Counted from the stretch's first letter, positions 1 through 10,031 are shown. The stretch: 64,000 nucleotides of DNA from Bacteroidia bacterium (GCA_041391665.1 JAWKNO010000003.1:2117088-2181087); one strand, 5' to 3'. The notes: generated by a model not told the origin, from the letters alone. Program-made: numbers and translations.

Positions 1-2804
1 GCATACTTGGTGTCGTAGTTGTATTTTGTTTTCAGGAGGTTGTTTTTGCGGTTGAGTTCGGTTACTTTATCGTAGATATTTTGCAGAGAGGCGATATTTT
101 TTTTCATTTCCTCCTGGGATATTTCGTCGAGGTTTTTGTTTTTGAACAGGCGTCTGAGTTCTTCATAAAGATTTACGAACTGAGGATCAGTTTGGTCAAA
201 ATTACTGGCCAAAGCCTCTCGGGTTTTTCGCAGGGTGTCTTTCAGTTGGTCTGCGATGACCATTTCCTCTTCCGAAATCTTTCGAAACATAAAGAGCACA
301 TCTTCCAGCGCCACGTTGAGCAGATGAGAAGTATCGGCATCATTTTCGAGATTTGATTTTACGTTTAGCAGATCAAGGTGTCGCGCAGTTTCCTGGTAGA
401 GATAGTTCAGTTTTTGGAAATCGGTATTTTCCAGCAGGTCAAAATGGCCTTCAAGTCGGATAATATTGTAGAGATTGCGGGCGTTTTCGAGTGCTTTTTT
501 GATTTCGAGCACTTGTTTGCGATCTTCGATTTCGCTGACTTGCTGGGAGAATATTTCTGCGTTTTTCAGGTCAAAAAGAAACAGTTTTTCCCGTATGTCT
601 GCGAGTTCTGCTTCAATTTCTTCTTTAGATTTGAAGAGGTTGGAGTAAAATTTTATTTCGTCTCCGAGATCAGCTTGCAATTCATCGAAATAAGCTTTGT
701 TGGTAGCGTCAAATTCTTGAGATATGTCGGCGAAGTCCACGACATAACCGTATCGGAATTTTTTGTAGGGCCGGTTTACGCGGGTGAGCGTTTGCAGGAG
801 ATTGTGATCCCGAACGACTCTTGCCAGATAAAGTTTTTTTAACCGCTTGGCATCAAAACCGGTAAGCAACATTTGATAGACAAAAAGGATGTCAATATTT
901 CCATCTTTAAACTGCGCCACTTCTTCTTTGCGGTCGTCTTTGGAACCGGTATCGTGCAGGATGAGGGAGGCGGTAAGTCTGGCTGATTGTTTTTTTACAT
1001 AATAACCATATTCAAGAGGAGGTTCGGCAGCTATTTTATAGGGTTCGACCGGTTCGACTGTTTTTTGTGTAGGATTGTATTTGCTGATAAAAATCTCGAA
1101 GAGTTTTTGGGCTTGGGCAGAACTATCGCAAACGACCATAGCACCAATTGTATGATCCCCCATGCGATTGCGGGTATCCACAAAATCTTTGATAATATAA
1201 TCGAGCATCGGCTCCACAAATCGCGGATGCGCATAAATGAGCCCTTTTTTCACCGTTCCCTTCAGGATTTCCACTTCCTTCAGAGCAGCCTTCAGGGTCA
1301 GCTTGTAGGTAGTTTCAATGTCTTCACGAATGAGCTTTAAGGTATAGCCATCGGCAATAGAGGCATTATAATAGTATTTGTGGATATAGTCGCCAAAAGT
1401 TGCGCGGGAAGTCCTGTCATTGCCGATCAATGGTGTACCTGTCAGGCCGATGATTACTGCATTTCTATCAGAGTTTATCAGATTGGCGAGGAAACTCCCT
1501 TTGGGGTCATAACTGCGGTGTACTTCATCGAGAAAATAGATTCTTTGTGTGCGGATATCGTAATCTTTATCCTCAAGAATTGTAGTATCCTCTTTGAATT
1601 TCTGGATATTTACTACCGTTATTTCCCTGTTTCCGGAGAGATTGTGAATGGCCTGCCGGGTTTTAAAGTTGCGAAGCAATTCTTCTTTGGAGTTGACAGT
1701 ATGTACGGTCAAATCTCTGCTGGAAAATTCGCTTTTTGCCTGGTTCATCAGGTCAATACGATCTACGATAAAATAAAATTTGGGAACGATATCTTTCCGC
1801 TGAAAGTAATCTGTGAGGTATTTGACATTATAGTAAGCAAGTGCTGTTTTCCCGCTGCCTTGTGTATGCCAGATGATTCCCTTTTTGATTCCTGCTTCAA
1901 GTTTTTTTTCAATTGCAAGGGTAGCAAACAACTGCGGGTATCGCATGATATGTTTTTCCAGGCCTTTTTCTTCTTTTACATAAGCGATACTGTATTTCAG
2001 CAGGAGTGCCAGCCGGTTTTTGCTAAATAAGGAAGTGAGTATCCGATTGGTAGGCGTTTCAGGATTTTTGTTGGTGAGAAATTCGGGAGAATGTTTGATC
2101 GCGGATAAGTTATTGTCTTTCAGGACAAAGTTTTCTGTTTGTTCATTCTCCGGGCTAAGTAAGGTATTCAGATCAAATATTTCTTCTTCCCTGAAACAAT
2201 GAAAAATAGCGGAGTTGTAAGAAGTAGTTGCGTAGAAAGCCCCCTGAACAGGTTCTATCGACTCAATATCGTAATCCATGTTGTTGGAGAACACAAGTAT
2301 CTGTGAGATATTGGCAAACCTGCGGAACTTTTTATTCTTAAACCGAACATTAATGCGATCTCTTTCCTGCAAAATGCCCTCGTGGTTATTGGGTTTTTTG
2401 ACTTCAACAAAAGCCAGCGGCATTCCGTTGATCAGCAGGGTGATGTCAGGCCGGAATTCATCTTCACCATTTTTACAGGTAAGTTCAGTAACTACATGAA
2501 AGGAATTATTATTAAGATTGTTAAAATCAATCAGTTTTGTCCCGGAAGTGGCGGTCAGCATTTGATAAAAAGCCGCTCCAAGGTCCTCATTTTCAAGCAC
2601 CAGTGAGATATCTTCCAGGATTCGCTTGATTCCGTCTTTGTCTAAATCAGGGTTTATCTTTTGCATACTCTCCTCAAAAATATCTGGAAATATATTGGTG
2701 TCTTTATTCCAGGTTTTCTTTGAAAGCGAAAGGTATTGATAACCAAGGCGGCAAAGATGGAGAATTGCAGGGATTTTCACCCTTGTATTTTCATTAAAAG
2801 ACAT
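1..2804 (-). CDS. hsdR: Type I restriction enzyme, R (motor/nuclease) subunit, 3' end cut by window edge
   Basis: This is the DNA-translocating and cleaving subunit of a type I restriction-modification complex; it would act in the cytoplasm with HsdM and HsdS. The minus-strand frame is open from the ATG at 2804 to the window edge, giving 934 codons without a stop. The N-terminal PD-(D/E)xK nuclease core is visible as D120 followed by E134-x-K136 in a strand reading FVEVKK. A Walker A motif (GSGKT) lies near residue 317 and a DEAD-like box (FLDEVHR) near residue 425, in the order expected for HsdR. The C-terminal helical region and any hsdM/hsdS genes lie outside the window. Two 11-bp direct repeats sit about 40-60 bp upstream of the start. 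The many plus-strand open frames across this span are antisense shadows. Confidence 0.93.
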   Translation of the reverse strand, partial: MSFNENTRVKIPAILHLCRLGYQYLSLSKKTWNKDTNIFPDIFEESMQKINPDLDKDGIKRILEDISLVLENEDLGAAFYQMLTATSGTKLIDFNNLNNNSFHVVTELTCKNGEDEFRPDITLLINGMPLAFVEVKKPNNHEGILQERDRINVRFKNKKFRRFANISQILVFSNNMDYDIESIEPVQGAFYATTSYNSAIFHCFREEEIFDLNTLLSPENEQTENFVLKDNNLSAIKHSPEFLTNKNPETPTNRILTSLFSKNRLALLLKYSIAYVKEEKGLEKHIMRYPQLFATLAIEKKLEAGIKKGIIWHTQGSGKTALAYYNVKYLTDYFQRKDIVPKFYFIVDRIDLMNQAKSEFSSRDLTVHTVNSKEELLRNFKTRQAIHNLSGNREITVVNIQKFKEDTTILEDKDYDIRTQRIYFLDEVHRSYDPKGSFLANLINSDRNAVIIGLTGTPLIGNDRTSRATFGDYIHKYYYNASIADGYTLKLIREDIETTYKLTLKAALKEVEILKGTVKKGLIYAHPRFVEPMLDYIIKDFVDTRNRMGDHTIGAMVVCDSSAQAQKLFEIFISKYNPTQKTVEPVEPYKIAAEPPLEYGYYVKKQSARLTASLILHDTGSKDDRKEEVAQFKDGNIDILFVYQMLLTGFDAKRLKKLYLARVVRDHNLLQTLTRVNRPYKKFRYGYVVDFADISQEFDATNKAYFDELQADLGDEIKFYSNLFKSKEEIEAELADIREKLFLFDLKNAEIFSQQVSEIEDRKQVLEIKKALENARNLYNIIRLEGHFDLLENTDFQKLNYLYQETARHLDLLNVKSNLENDADTSHLLNVALEDVLFMFRKISEEEMVIADQLKDTLRKTREALASNFDQTDPQFVNLYEELRRLFKNKNLDEISQEEMKKNIASLQNIYDKVTELNRKNNLLKTKYNYDTKY

Positions 2805-2842
2805 GTTCTAGTTGCTAAACATTTTACAGACCGTCAATATCG

Positions 2843-2866
2843 TAATTTTGACACTTAATTTTGACA
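2843..2866. promoter_or_regulatory. Pair of 11-bp direct repeats upstream of hsdR
   Basis: TAATTTTGACA occurs twice, at 2843-2853 and 2856-2866, with a 13-bp period. The pair lies in the short gap between hsdR and the AAA/nuclease gene, 39-62 bp upstream of the hsdR start. This could be an operator or a promoter-region repeat; function is inferred only from position. Confidence 0.3.
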
Positions 2867-2897
2867 GATATGTCTGTAAAAAAAAACTCTCCCCCTT

Positions 2898-4442
2898 TCA
2901 CACCACCTCTTCCTTCCAGTCGGCGACGCTTTTCTCGGCGCTGCTGAAGCCGATACCGAGCAGGTGGATGGTTTTGCCGGTGTGGGTGTATTTTTCGTAG
3001 TATTTTTTCTGGCGAATCTGGGCCAAAGCTGCCTCCGCCGGTTCGTCGAGTTTGAATTCGATGACGTAAATGTCGGTCGGGGTGTGTACCACCACATCTA
3101 TCCGCCCACGGTTGGTACTCACTTCTGTCTCGACGGTATAACTCCCCAAAAACTGAAAGGCGATGTATAGCAGCGAATGGTAATACGCCTCCTGATTGGC
3201 GATGAATATTTCGTAGGGAATGCGGGCAAAAAGGCTTTTGATCACGTCTATTGCCGTTTCTACGTCGTTGGCGTAAAAGGCTTTGCGCAGTTCGACCATA
3301 AACACCGCGCTGAACCCCGCCTGATCATACCGCAAATCACCCAGGATATTCCCATACATCGCGTCGCGGACTTCTTTATTGGGGTAATCGAGTATATACA
3401 ACCCCATATCTGTCCGGCTTTTGATGGTCAGATAACCGGTCTGAAACAATACCGGAAGCGACTGAATGTGCTCGATGTCGTAGCCTGCAAAGGTCAGTGC
3501 GTCCACTTCCAGTCCTTCTATTTTGTAGAAATTCTGCGACTTCATCAGTTCCAGCAGAAAACTGGGCGTGCCTGATTCAAACCAGAAGTTGTAAAAGTCT
3601 CCATTCTGGAAAAAAGAAAGAATCGAAAAAGGGTTGTAAACAAAATTTCGTCCGTCCCAGCTATAACCATTATACCACAGCCGTACCTTTTGTAGAAACT
3701 CCTCACGAGACCCGATATTCCGCCGTTGCATCACTTTCGGAAAATAGGCAGAAAAATATGTCTCTAATTCTTCCTGTGTATAACCCAGCAAAGTGCTGTA
3801 GTTCTCTTCTAAGGTCAGGTCGTAGAGATTATTCAAATCCGAAAACAGACTCACTTTACTAAACTTCGAAATGCCCGTGATGAGCAAAAACTCAAGGTAC
3901 GGATCGGCGTCTTTGATCACCGAATAAAAACTCCGCATGATACCCTGATGTTTTTTTGCCTGGGCAGTGTCCTTGCCCAGATAGTCAATAATCGGTTTGT
4001 CGTATTCGTCTATCAGGATGACGACTTTCCCACGAGTCTCCTTTAGTTTTCCAATCAACTCTCGCAACATCTGCCCGGGTTCGTTAGGTTCCAGATTTAC
4101 CTCAAATCCGGTTGCGATTCTGTCCAATTCCTGTACAATTGCCTCCGAAAGTCCGCCCTCCTTATAACCCAGACTCGCAAACCCGAGATGAATCACCGGA
4201 TGTTTTTTCGACCAGTCCCATTGATCGTAAATCCATAGCCCTTCAAACAAGTCCCGGCTTCCCTGCACAATGGATTTTATTGTTGAAAGCAGCAGCGACT
4301 TGCCAAAACGCCGCGGACGGGAGAGGAAATAGTATTTCCCTGAATTGAGCAACTGTGCGATTCCCTCGGTTTTATCGATGTACAGATAACCGCCATTTAC
4401 AATTTCACTAAAAGTCTGGATGCCGATCGGGAGTCGTTTCAT
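2898..4442 (-). CDS. AAA-ATPase-like / PD-(D/E)xK nuclease family protein
   Basis: A 514-residue protein of the family that joins an AAA-ATPase-like N-terminal domain to a C-terminal PDDEXK_9 nuclease-like domain; these occur in many copies in Bacteroidota and have no firm cellular role. It opens with the family signature (LPIGIQTFSEIVNGGYLYIDKT) and has a P-loop, RRFGKS, near residue 48. A Walker B-like strand (VVILIDEYDKP) lies near residue 145. The C-terminus carries GRIDVVV followed by YVIEFK, the D...ExK nuclease core. There is no signal peptide, so it is cytoplasmic. It lies upstream of hsdR on the same strand with a 93-bp gap; it may belong to a defence or mobile context, but that is inference. 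Confidence 0.88.
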   Translation of the reverse strand: MKRLPIGIQTFSEIVNGGYLYIDKTEGIAQLLNSGKYYFLSRPRRFGKSLLLSTIKSIVQGSRDLFEGLWIYDQWDWSKKHPVIHLGFASLGYKEGGLSEAIVQELDRIATGFEVNLEPNEPGQMLRELIGKLKETRGKVVILIDEYDKPIIDYLGKDTAQAKKHQGIMRSFYSVIKDADPYLEFLLITGISKFSKVSLFSDLNNLYDLTLEENYSTLLGYTQEELETYFSAYFPKVMQRRNIGSREEFLQKVRLWYNGYSWDGRNFVYNPFSILSFFQNGDFYNFWFESGTPSFLLELMKSQNFYKIEGLEVDALTFAGYDIEHIQSLPVLFQTGYLTIKSRTDMGLYILDYPNKEVRDAMYGNILGDLRYDQAGFSAVFMVELRKAFYANDVETAIDVIKSLFARIPYEIFIANQEAYYHSLLYIAFQFLGSYTVETEVSTNRGRIDVVVHTPTDIYVIEFKLDEPAEAALAQIRQKKYYEKYTHTGKTIHLLGIGFSSAEKSVADWKEEVV

Positions 4443-4528
4443 ATTTCAAATATACAATTATGCCGCTATTTTTGATAGCCGGAGAAATTTACTTTTATTG
4501 GAAAATGTCTTCATCCATTCCCTCAAAA

Positions 4529-6691
4529 ATGAAAAAACACCTACTACTTCTACTGATTTTGCTGCAAGCTGCCAGTATCCTGATGGCCGAAGATGGCTAT
4601 CGCCTCTGGCTCCGGTATGACAAGATTTCTGATGAATCTGTTCTGACAAATTACCGGAAAACGATCACAGGCTGGATGGTGGATGAATCCTCCCCGGTAT
4701 TCAGCTCTTCCCGCGAAGAGTTGCAGCGGGGGTTAAACGGGCTGCTGGGTGCGACCATTCCCGATGTCCATTCCTATACCAAAGGCAATATCGTCATCGC
4801 GGGTACACCCACCGGCTCACCGACAGTAAAATCGCTGGTTGATGCCGATATGCTGAAAGATATAGGCCCGGAAGGATTTGTCATTGTGAGCGTAACCGCA
4901 GGAAAAAAGCCCGTCATTGTAATTACCGGGAATACCGAAAAAGGAGTGTTATACGGTGTATTTCATTTCCTCCGGCTCCTTCAGACCCATCAGGATATCA
5001 GCAATCTTTCGGTCAAAAGTTCTCCCAAAGTCACCCACCGCCTGCTCAATCACTGGGACAATCTCGACCGCACGGTCGAGCGGGGATACGCGGGTTTTTC
5101 GCTCTGGGACTGGCATAAACTCCCCGACTTTCGCGACCCGCGCTACACCGACTACGCCCGCGCCAATGCCTCTATCGGCATCAACGGCACGGTGGTCACC
5201 AATGTCAACGCCAATGCGCTGATCCTCACTCCCGCTTATCTCGAAAAAGTCGCCGCACTTGCAGATATTTTCAGACCCTGGGGAATCAGGCTTTACCTTA
5301 CCGCGCGATTCAGCGCGCCTATAGAAATCGGCAAACTCAAAACCGCCGATCCGCTCAATGATAGCGTGCGCCAGTGGTGGACAGAAAAAATAGATGAGAT
5401 CTACCAATATGTCCCCGACTTCGGCGGATTTCTGGTCAAGGCCAATTCGGAAGGACAGCCCGGCCCGCAAAACTACGGGCGCAACCACGCCGACGGCGCC
5501 AATATGCTCGCAGAAGCCCTTGAACCACACGGCGGTGTGGTCATGTGGCGCGCATTTGTCTATGACGACAAAGAACCCGACGACAGAGCCAAACAAGCCA
5601 ATAACGAATTTGAGCCGCTGGACGGGACTTTCAGGAAAAATGTAATCGTTCAGGTAAAAAATGGGGCCATAGACTTCCAGCCGAGAGAACCTTTTCACCC
5701 GCTGTTTGGCGCCATGCCTCAGACGCCGCTGATGATGGAGTTTCAGATCACACAGGAATACCTCGGTTTTGCCACCCACCTCGCTTATCTCGGCGAATTA
5801 TTTAAAGAAACTCTCGACGCAGACACATGGGCCAAAGACAAAGGTTCGACCGTCGCAAAGGTCATTGATGGAAGCCTGGATGGACATTCTCTTTCCGGTA
5901 TGGCCGGTGTCGCCAATATTGGTACAGACCGCAACTGGTGCGGCCATCATTTCGGACAGGCCAACTGGTATGCGTTTGGGCGACTGGCCTGGGATCATAC
6001 CCTGACGCCCACACAGATTGCAGAGGAGTGGGGGAGAATGACCTTTTCCAACGATATGGCCATCCTCAGCCCTATCAAGCGCATGATGCTAGGATCGAGG
6101 GAAACGGTCGTCAACTATATGACGCCGCTGGGCCTCCATCATATTATGGGTCGCAACCATCATTACGGTCCCGGCCCCTGGGTAACGGGGGGCAGGGCAG
6201 ACTGGACTTCGGTGTATTATCACCGGGCCGACAGCCTCGGCGTTGGGTTTGACCGCACGCCGTCGGGCAGCAATGCCACCTCGCAGTACGCGCCCGAAGT
6301 GGCGAAAATGTTTGCCTCAAGGACCGATTGTCCGGAGGAATTTTTGTTGTGGTTTCACCACGTGGGCTGGGACGAAAAAGTTGCTTCAGGTCGCACGTTG
6401 TGGGACGAGATCTGCCACCGGTATTATCAGGGCGTAGAGGAAGTCAGCCAAATGCAGACCGAATGGGCATCGCTGGAAGGGAAAGTGGATGCGGAGCGGT
6501 TTGCCCATGTAACGATGTTTTTGAAAATACAGGAGAAGGAAGCGAAACTCTGGCGGGATGCATGTGTGTTGTATTTCCAGACCTTTTCGCAAAAGCCGAT
6601 ACCCGCCAGTTTGCCCAAACCGGAGCATACGCTGGAGTATTATGAGAACCTGCGGTTTCCCTATGCGCCGGGGATACGGCCGAGGTGGTGA
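4529..6691 (+). CDS. Alpha-glucuronidase, glycoside hydrolase family 67
   Basis: GH67 enzymes remove 4-O-methyl-glucuronic acid from the non-reducing end of xylo-oligosaccharides during glucuronoxylan breakdown. The protein is 720 residues from the chosen ATG, close to the usual 650-730. I chose 4529 because it opens a clean signal peptide (MKKHLLLLLILLQAASILMA); in-frame starts at 4460 and 4505 would only add a non-hydrophobic leader. Family signatures include GGFLVKANSEGQPGPQ (E308) and MMEFQITQEYLG in the barrel, and the GH20-like N-terminal domain. The signal peptide implies periplasmic action on imported oligosaccharides. It is transcribed divergently from the AAA/nuclease gene and has no xylanase or SusCD partner beside it. 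GC content is clearly higher than in the next 9 kb. Confidence 0.93.
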   Translation: MKKHLLLLLILLQAASILMAEDGYRLWLRYDKISDESVLTNYRKTITGWMVDESSPVFSSSREELQRGLNGLLGATIPDVHSYTKGNIVIAGTPTGSPTVKSLVDADMLKDIGPEGFVIVSVTAGKKPVIVITGNTEKGVLYGVFHFLRLLQTHQDISNLSVKSSPKVTHRLLNHWDNLDRTVERGYAGFSLWDWHKLPDFRDPRYTDYARANASIGINGTVVTNVNANALILTPAYLEKVAALADIFRPWGIRLYLTARFSAPIEIGKLKTADPLNDSVRQWWTEKIDEIYQYVPDFGGFLVKANSEGQPGPQNYGRNHADGANMLAEALEPHGGVVMWRAFVYDDKEPDDRAKQANNEFEPLDGTFRKNVIVQVKNGAIDFQPREPFHPLFGAMPQTPLMMEFQITQEYLGFATHLAYLGELFKETLDADTWAKDKGSTVAKVIDGSLDGHSLSGMAGVANIGTDRNWCGHHFGQANWYAFGRLAWDHTLTPTQIAEEWGRMTFSNDMAILSPIKRMMLGSRETVVNYMTPLGLHHIMGRNHHYGPGPWVTGGRADWTSVYYHRADSLGVGFDRTPSGSNATSQYAPEVAKMFASRTDCPEEFLLWFHHVGWDEKVASGRTLWDEICHRYYQGVEEVSQMQTEWASLEGKVDAERFAHVTMFLKIQEKEAKLWRDACVLYFQTFSQKPIPASLPKPEHTLEYYENLRFPYAPGIRPRW

Positions 6692-6708
6692 GGGGGGATT
6701 ATTTCCGC

Positions 6709-6728
6709 CGCAAAAGAAAGTTTTTGCG
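6709..6728 (+). other. Small hairpin after the GH67 gene
   Basis: A 7-bp stem (CGCAAAA/TTTTGCG) around a 6-nt loop lies just after the GH67 stop codon. It is not followed by a T tract, so it is at best a weak transcript-end structure. Confidence 0.25.
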
Positions 6729-6822
6729 TGGGGGTTCTGGCAATTTATTCGTTGTTCAATTTTATAAATTCCTGGATGTGTTTGCTCAGCACATGGCTTT
6801 TAGTTGATGTTCTGCTCATTTT

Positions 6823-7293
6823 TTACTCTGGTAAATCATCAAAGCTACCTTCGATTCTCGCTTCACAGGTCTCAAAGTTTAAAATATTCTTTTGCTCTAA
6901 CTCATCCAATCTATCGAATACGGCCTGATAGTTGCCTTCGGGTTGAACATCTAATGAAAGAAATATGCCAGTTGCTCTTTCATAAGAGATTGTTAGTTCT
7001 TTCATTGAATCAAGAATCTCAATTTGTTTGTCTCTATCCACACTTTTTTTAAAAAACACCCTGAATGTTCGATGCCCACTTTGTTCTATCAATTCCTTTA
7101 TTTCCGGTTTTGTATTTTCGGACTCAGAAGTTGCCCTAACGATATCATGAAAGTTTAAACCGTAGGCGTAAAAAGGTACATTTTCAATTTTATACAAATC
7201 ATTTCCCAGTGGTGTTGCCCAAAATGCTTCACCTCCAATAGCCCAGTGGTTAGGCAAATCTATATGTATTTTTTCCAATCCTTCTTCGTTCAT
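6823..7293 (-). CDS. DUF4265 domain-containing protein
   Basis: A 156-residue soluble protein with the DUF4265 pattern: an opening with WAIGGEAFWATPLGNDLYKI, then a middle block with NVPFYAYGLNFHDIV, and a C-terminal half ending in a predicted beta-alpha-beta fold. The family has no established function. There is no signal peptide or membrane segment. It sits just beyond an imperfect palindrome that separates it from the beta-lactamase-fold gene, in an AT-rich stretch of accessory genes. The short genes here and the repeat between them resemble an exchangeable gene-cassette layout, but that is inference. Confidence 0.75.
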   Translation of the reverse strand: MNEEGLEKIHIDLPNHWAIGGEAFWATPLGNDLYKIENVPFYAYGLNFHDIVRATSESENTKPEIKELIEQSGHRTFRVFFKKSVDRDKQIEILDSMKELTISYERATGIFLSLDVQPEGNYQAVFDRLDELEQKNILNFETCEARIEGSFDDLPE

Positions 7294-7303
7294 GGTTTGT
7301 TGA

Positions 7304-7437
7304 GCATAACGTTTTCGGGCTTTGCGAAGGCGGAATTTTTAAGAAATACCGTTCGTTCCAGAAACCCTACTTCAATTATACGAAAAACCTGTCACCCGAA
7401 TCACAACTCCCCACTTTTGCAAAGCCGCTGTTGGTGC
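7304..7437. repeat. Imperfect long palindrome, attC-like, between two genes
   Basis: The whole gap between the two flanking minus-strand genes is an imperfect inverted repeat. The left arm reads GCATAACG, then GGGCTTTGCGAAG; the right arm reads CTTTTGCAAAGCC, then GTTGGTGC. The core arms pair (GGCTTTGC with GCAAAGCC) and the outer arms resemble the AAC/GTT ends of integron attC sites. Total length of about 134 bp is within the attC range. No integrase is visible, the outer boxes do not match consensus fully, and a simple transcript hairpin or a dispersed repeat is possible. Confidence 0.35.
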
Positions 7438-7445
7438 GGTACTTT

Positions 7446-9077
7446 TCATTTTCGTTTATATTTCACCTGTTTTATTCTTTCTCCGTTAAGTAATAAGTCT
7501 CCGTCCCGGAACTCTAAACTAAAAAAGTCAACAAGCACTTTATTATCAGATACAAGTAACCCTTTTGTCACATAATCTGCCCGAAATGTTACTTCGTAAT
7601 TTACAGCATCCAGATATTTTAATGTTATGTTTGTATTTGTCTCCGAATTAAAATAATCTCCATTAATTTTATTGAAGTCAAATTCATTTCCGGGTTTACC
7701 TACTTTGGTCAGTGAATAGGGTGAATGATTTACATAATATGCTGTTACCTGCATTTCTCCATTTGAGTTGGTAGTAAATTCTTGCTTAAAGTCTGTATCA
7801 AACTTTTGCCGAAATATATTATCTGCTTCACGTTCTAATTCAACATCATTCCTGCCTACTCTTTTTAAAAATATTTTATTGTCATTCTTTTCAAATGTGA
7901 ATGCAAAATCACTATCCGTCAGGTATGTTCCTAAGATTTCATCTTCACTTACATATTTACCTATACTTGTTGGCTTAGTTATAAGATACGTTTCTGGCGA
8001 CTTTAAGCCAAAAACGACATCAGCCATTTGCCTTGTTTGATTATAAGGAATGGATTTGCCTGTATTAGTCAGGGTTAACATCGAAATATTTTTTTGAGGA
8101 AACCTAATTACAGTTGCCTTCCAGGCACCGGTCGCTCCTTCGTGAAATTTATATTCTACCCCTTTATACTCACCAAATTCAAGACCGAAACCATAATTAT
8201 TAAATTTTGAATTGTCAATTCCTTGTTGGCTTTGCAAAATGACTTCTCTGTTTAAGGTTGTCTTTCCTTTCCCCTGCACTAATTTTTCCCATTGAATTTG
8301 ATCTTCCAGGGTCGAAAAAATATTACCATCACCAACTACATTCCAAATCCAATCATAAGTAGTCCAGGTGCCAAAATTGAAATAAGCCCTGGCAATTTGT
8401 CCTCGTATTTTAGCATAGTCACTCTCAAAAGAGGTGTTTGGCATATTCAATTGCCTGAACATTTCATTAGTGTATTCCACGAAGGTTTTCTTTGAGACTT
8501 TTTCTATAATCAGGGCCAACAGTATGTAGTTCGAGTTGCTGTATAAATATTTCGTATCTGGTTGAAAATTCAAATCAGTCTGCTTCTCAATTAAAGCTAA
8601 TACATCATTATTGGTAAAGGATTTCTCCCACCAAGTGTACCCTTGTAATGACCATAAATCATAACAGTCTCTGATACCGCTTGTATGATTCAACAAACTT
8701 TGAATAGTGATCTTATCGCTGATATTGGGGTACAAGTCTGGAAACCATTTTCTAATATCGTCAGAGAGTTTAAGTTTCTTTTTGTCAACCAAGGTCAGTA
8801 TTGCCAGTGCGGTGAATTGTTTCCCATTTGAAGCAATGTTGAAACGTGTTGAATTTTGAATAAGAGAGCTGTCTGTTAAGTCTGCGTAACCTGCATACTT
8901 TTCATAAATCACTTTTCCGTCTTGAATAATAGCAGTTGCAATACCTGGAGAATTTTTTGGTACGTCCTGGGTTGCAATGCTGTCAAGAAGGATGATTTGC
9001 TTTTTTGATAATTGAACCTGTCCTAAAACTGCTGAGCAGGAAAGAATTGTCAAAATACTTATTAATACTATTCTCAT
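7446..9077 (-). CDS. Serine hydrolase of the beta-lactamase / penicillin-binding protein class C fold
   Basis: An exported serine hydrolase of the Beta-lactamase (PF00144) superfamily, which includes class C lactamases, D-aminopeptidases and esterases; substrate unknown. The chosen ATG at 9077 opens a signal peptide (MRIVLISILTILSCSAVLGQ), giving 543 residues; the frame opens 14 codons earlier without a better leader. The nucleophile tetrad SNGK (S-x-x-K) follows FNIA, the second motif YSN lies in YLYSNSNY, and the third motif is HEG in place of KTG, as is common in this family. A C-terminal lipocalin-like beta region of about 150 residues follows the catalytic domain. It is AT-rich compared with the flanking chromosomal genes. 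The CPBP protease gene lies upstream on the same strand. Confidence 0.9.
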   Translation of the reverse strand: MRIVLISILTILSCSAVLGQVQLSKKQIILLDSIATQDVPKNSPGIATAIIQDGKVIYEKYAGYADLTDSSLIQNSTRFNIASNGKQFTALAILTLVDKKKLKLSDDIRKWFPDLYPNISDKITIQSLLNHTSGIRDCYDLWSLQGYTWWEKSFTNNDVLALIEKQTDLNFQPDTKYLYSNSNYILLALIIEKVSKKTFVEYTNEMFRQLNMPNTSFESDYAKIRGQIARAYFNFGTWTTYDWIWNVVGDGNIFSTLEDQIQWEKLVQGKGKTTLNREVILQSQQGIDNSKFNNYGFGLEFGEYKGVEYKFHEGATGAWKATVIRFPQKNISMLTLTNTGKSIPYNQTRQMADVVFGLKSPETYLITKPTSIGKYVSEDEILGTYLTDSDFAFTFEKNDNKIFLKRVGRNDVELEREADNIFRQKFDTDFKQEFTTNSNGEMQVTAYYVNHSPYSLTKVGKPGNEFDFNKINGDYFNSETNTNITLKYLDAVNYEVTFRADYVTKGLLVSDNKVLVDFFSLEFRDGDLLLNGERIKQVKYKRK

Positions 9078-9153
9078 TTTTTCAATTTTTAGGTAGTGTC
9101 GATTTAGTATGGTACCCAAGATCCTATACTTCCTGAATCCGAAAGCTTCTATA

Positions 9154-10014
9154 CTACAAATGAAGTGGTGCTTGCCTGCCGATTATCATCTTCCCTTCTC
9201 TCTTCGTAAGATAATAGAGCGTCAGCCCAATACTTAGCAAAAAAATCACCGTAAATACCGAACCCTCAATCCCTACGGCGCCTCCGGTAATTAGCTCATG
9301 GCCGTAAAATTCAGATTGAATAAGGGTTCCCATATCATTCAGTCCGGTGAGGCTGGATCCGTAAAAAGGTTGGGCAAAATTCCATCCCACATGAAAGAAA
9401 AAGGGCAGCCATATTCTTTTTGTATACACAAATAACATGGCCATCGTAAATCCCCAGACCAAATCCGTAAAAAGGCTAAACAGGTTTGCGTTTTCATTAA
9501 ACACATGGGCGGTTTCCAGTAACATAGCGATTATCAGTGTCGGGTTAGTGCCCAGCCAGTTTTCAAATTCCCTGACGACTAATCCTCGTAAAAACAGGTC
9601 TTCAATTAATGCGGCAACCATCAACAGCGTAAATAACCGGAGGGAATAGTGGTCGGTCGTTATGCCAATGACCTGATAATTTCCCAATAAGTATAAGATA
9701 AAAACGGATAGGGAAATCGTTAAAAATCCTAATGAAAAACCTCCTGCCAGTTCTTTAGGCAAAAATTTCAGGGATAGCTCTGTAATTTCCCGTTTGTCAT
9801 AAACCCGAAACAGAAAGTAATACCCAGCGAGTAAAACGATCATAGATATACCATGGATCAATGGATCGGCGATCTCTTTATCCTGAAAGATGCTGTAAAA
9901 AAACGGTTTCAGTACAAAATTCTGAACGACAACTAACGCCGAAAAACAAATCCCGATTCCTGCAATAATTTTTATAACCGGAAAATGCAACACACGCCTG
10001 ATCGTTTCATTCAT
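9154..10014 (-). CDS. CPBP-family intramembrane metalloprotease (CAAX-protease-like)
   Basis: A polytopic membrane protein of 286 residues with about eight hydrophobic segments, belonging to the CPBP/Abi family of intramembrane glutamic proteases. The first catalytic motif, usually EExxxR, is seen as EDLFLR, so the second Glu is replaced by Asp. A third-motif HxxxN is present as HVGWN. These proteins act in the inner membrane; roles range from prenyl-protein processing to bacteriocin self-immunity, and none can be chosen here. It is 17 bp from the NAD(P)-binding gene upstream and about 76 bp from the hydrolase downstream, so the three may be one transcript. Confidence 0.85.
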   Translation of the reverse strand: MNETIRRVLHFPVIKIIAGIGICFSALVVVQNFVLKPFFYSIFQDKEIADPLIHGISMIVLLAGYYFLFRVYDKREITELSLKFLPKELAGGFSLGFLTISLSVFILYLLGNYQVIGITTDHYSLRLFTLLMVAALIEDLFLRGLVVREFENWLGTNPTLIIAMLLETAHVFNENANLFSLFTDLVWGFTMAMLFVYTKRIWLPFFFHVGWNFAQPFYGSSLTGLNDMGTLIQSEFYGHELITGGAVGIEGSVFTVIFLLSIGLTLYYLTKREGKMIIGRQAPLHL

Positions 10015-10031
10015 TACTTTTTCCCCAATGT

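Noticed and set aside
81..2606. Several plus-strand open frames of 60-216 codons
   Set aside because: They are antisense to the uninterrupted HsdR frame with clear nuclease and helicase motifs; their peptides show no domain pattern.
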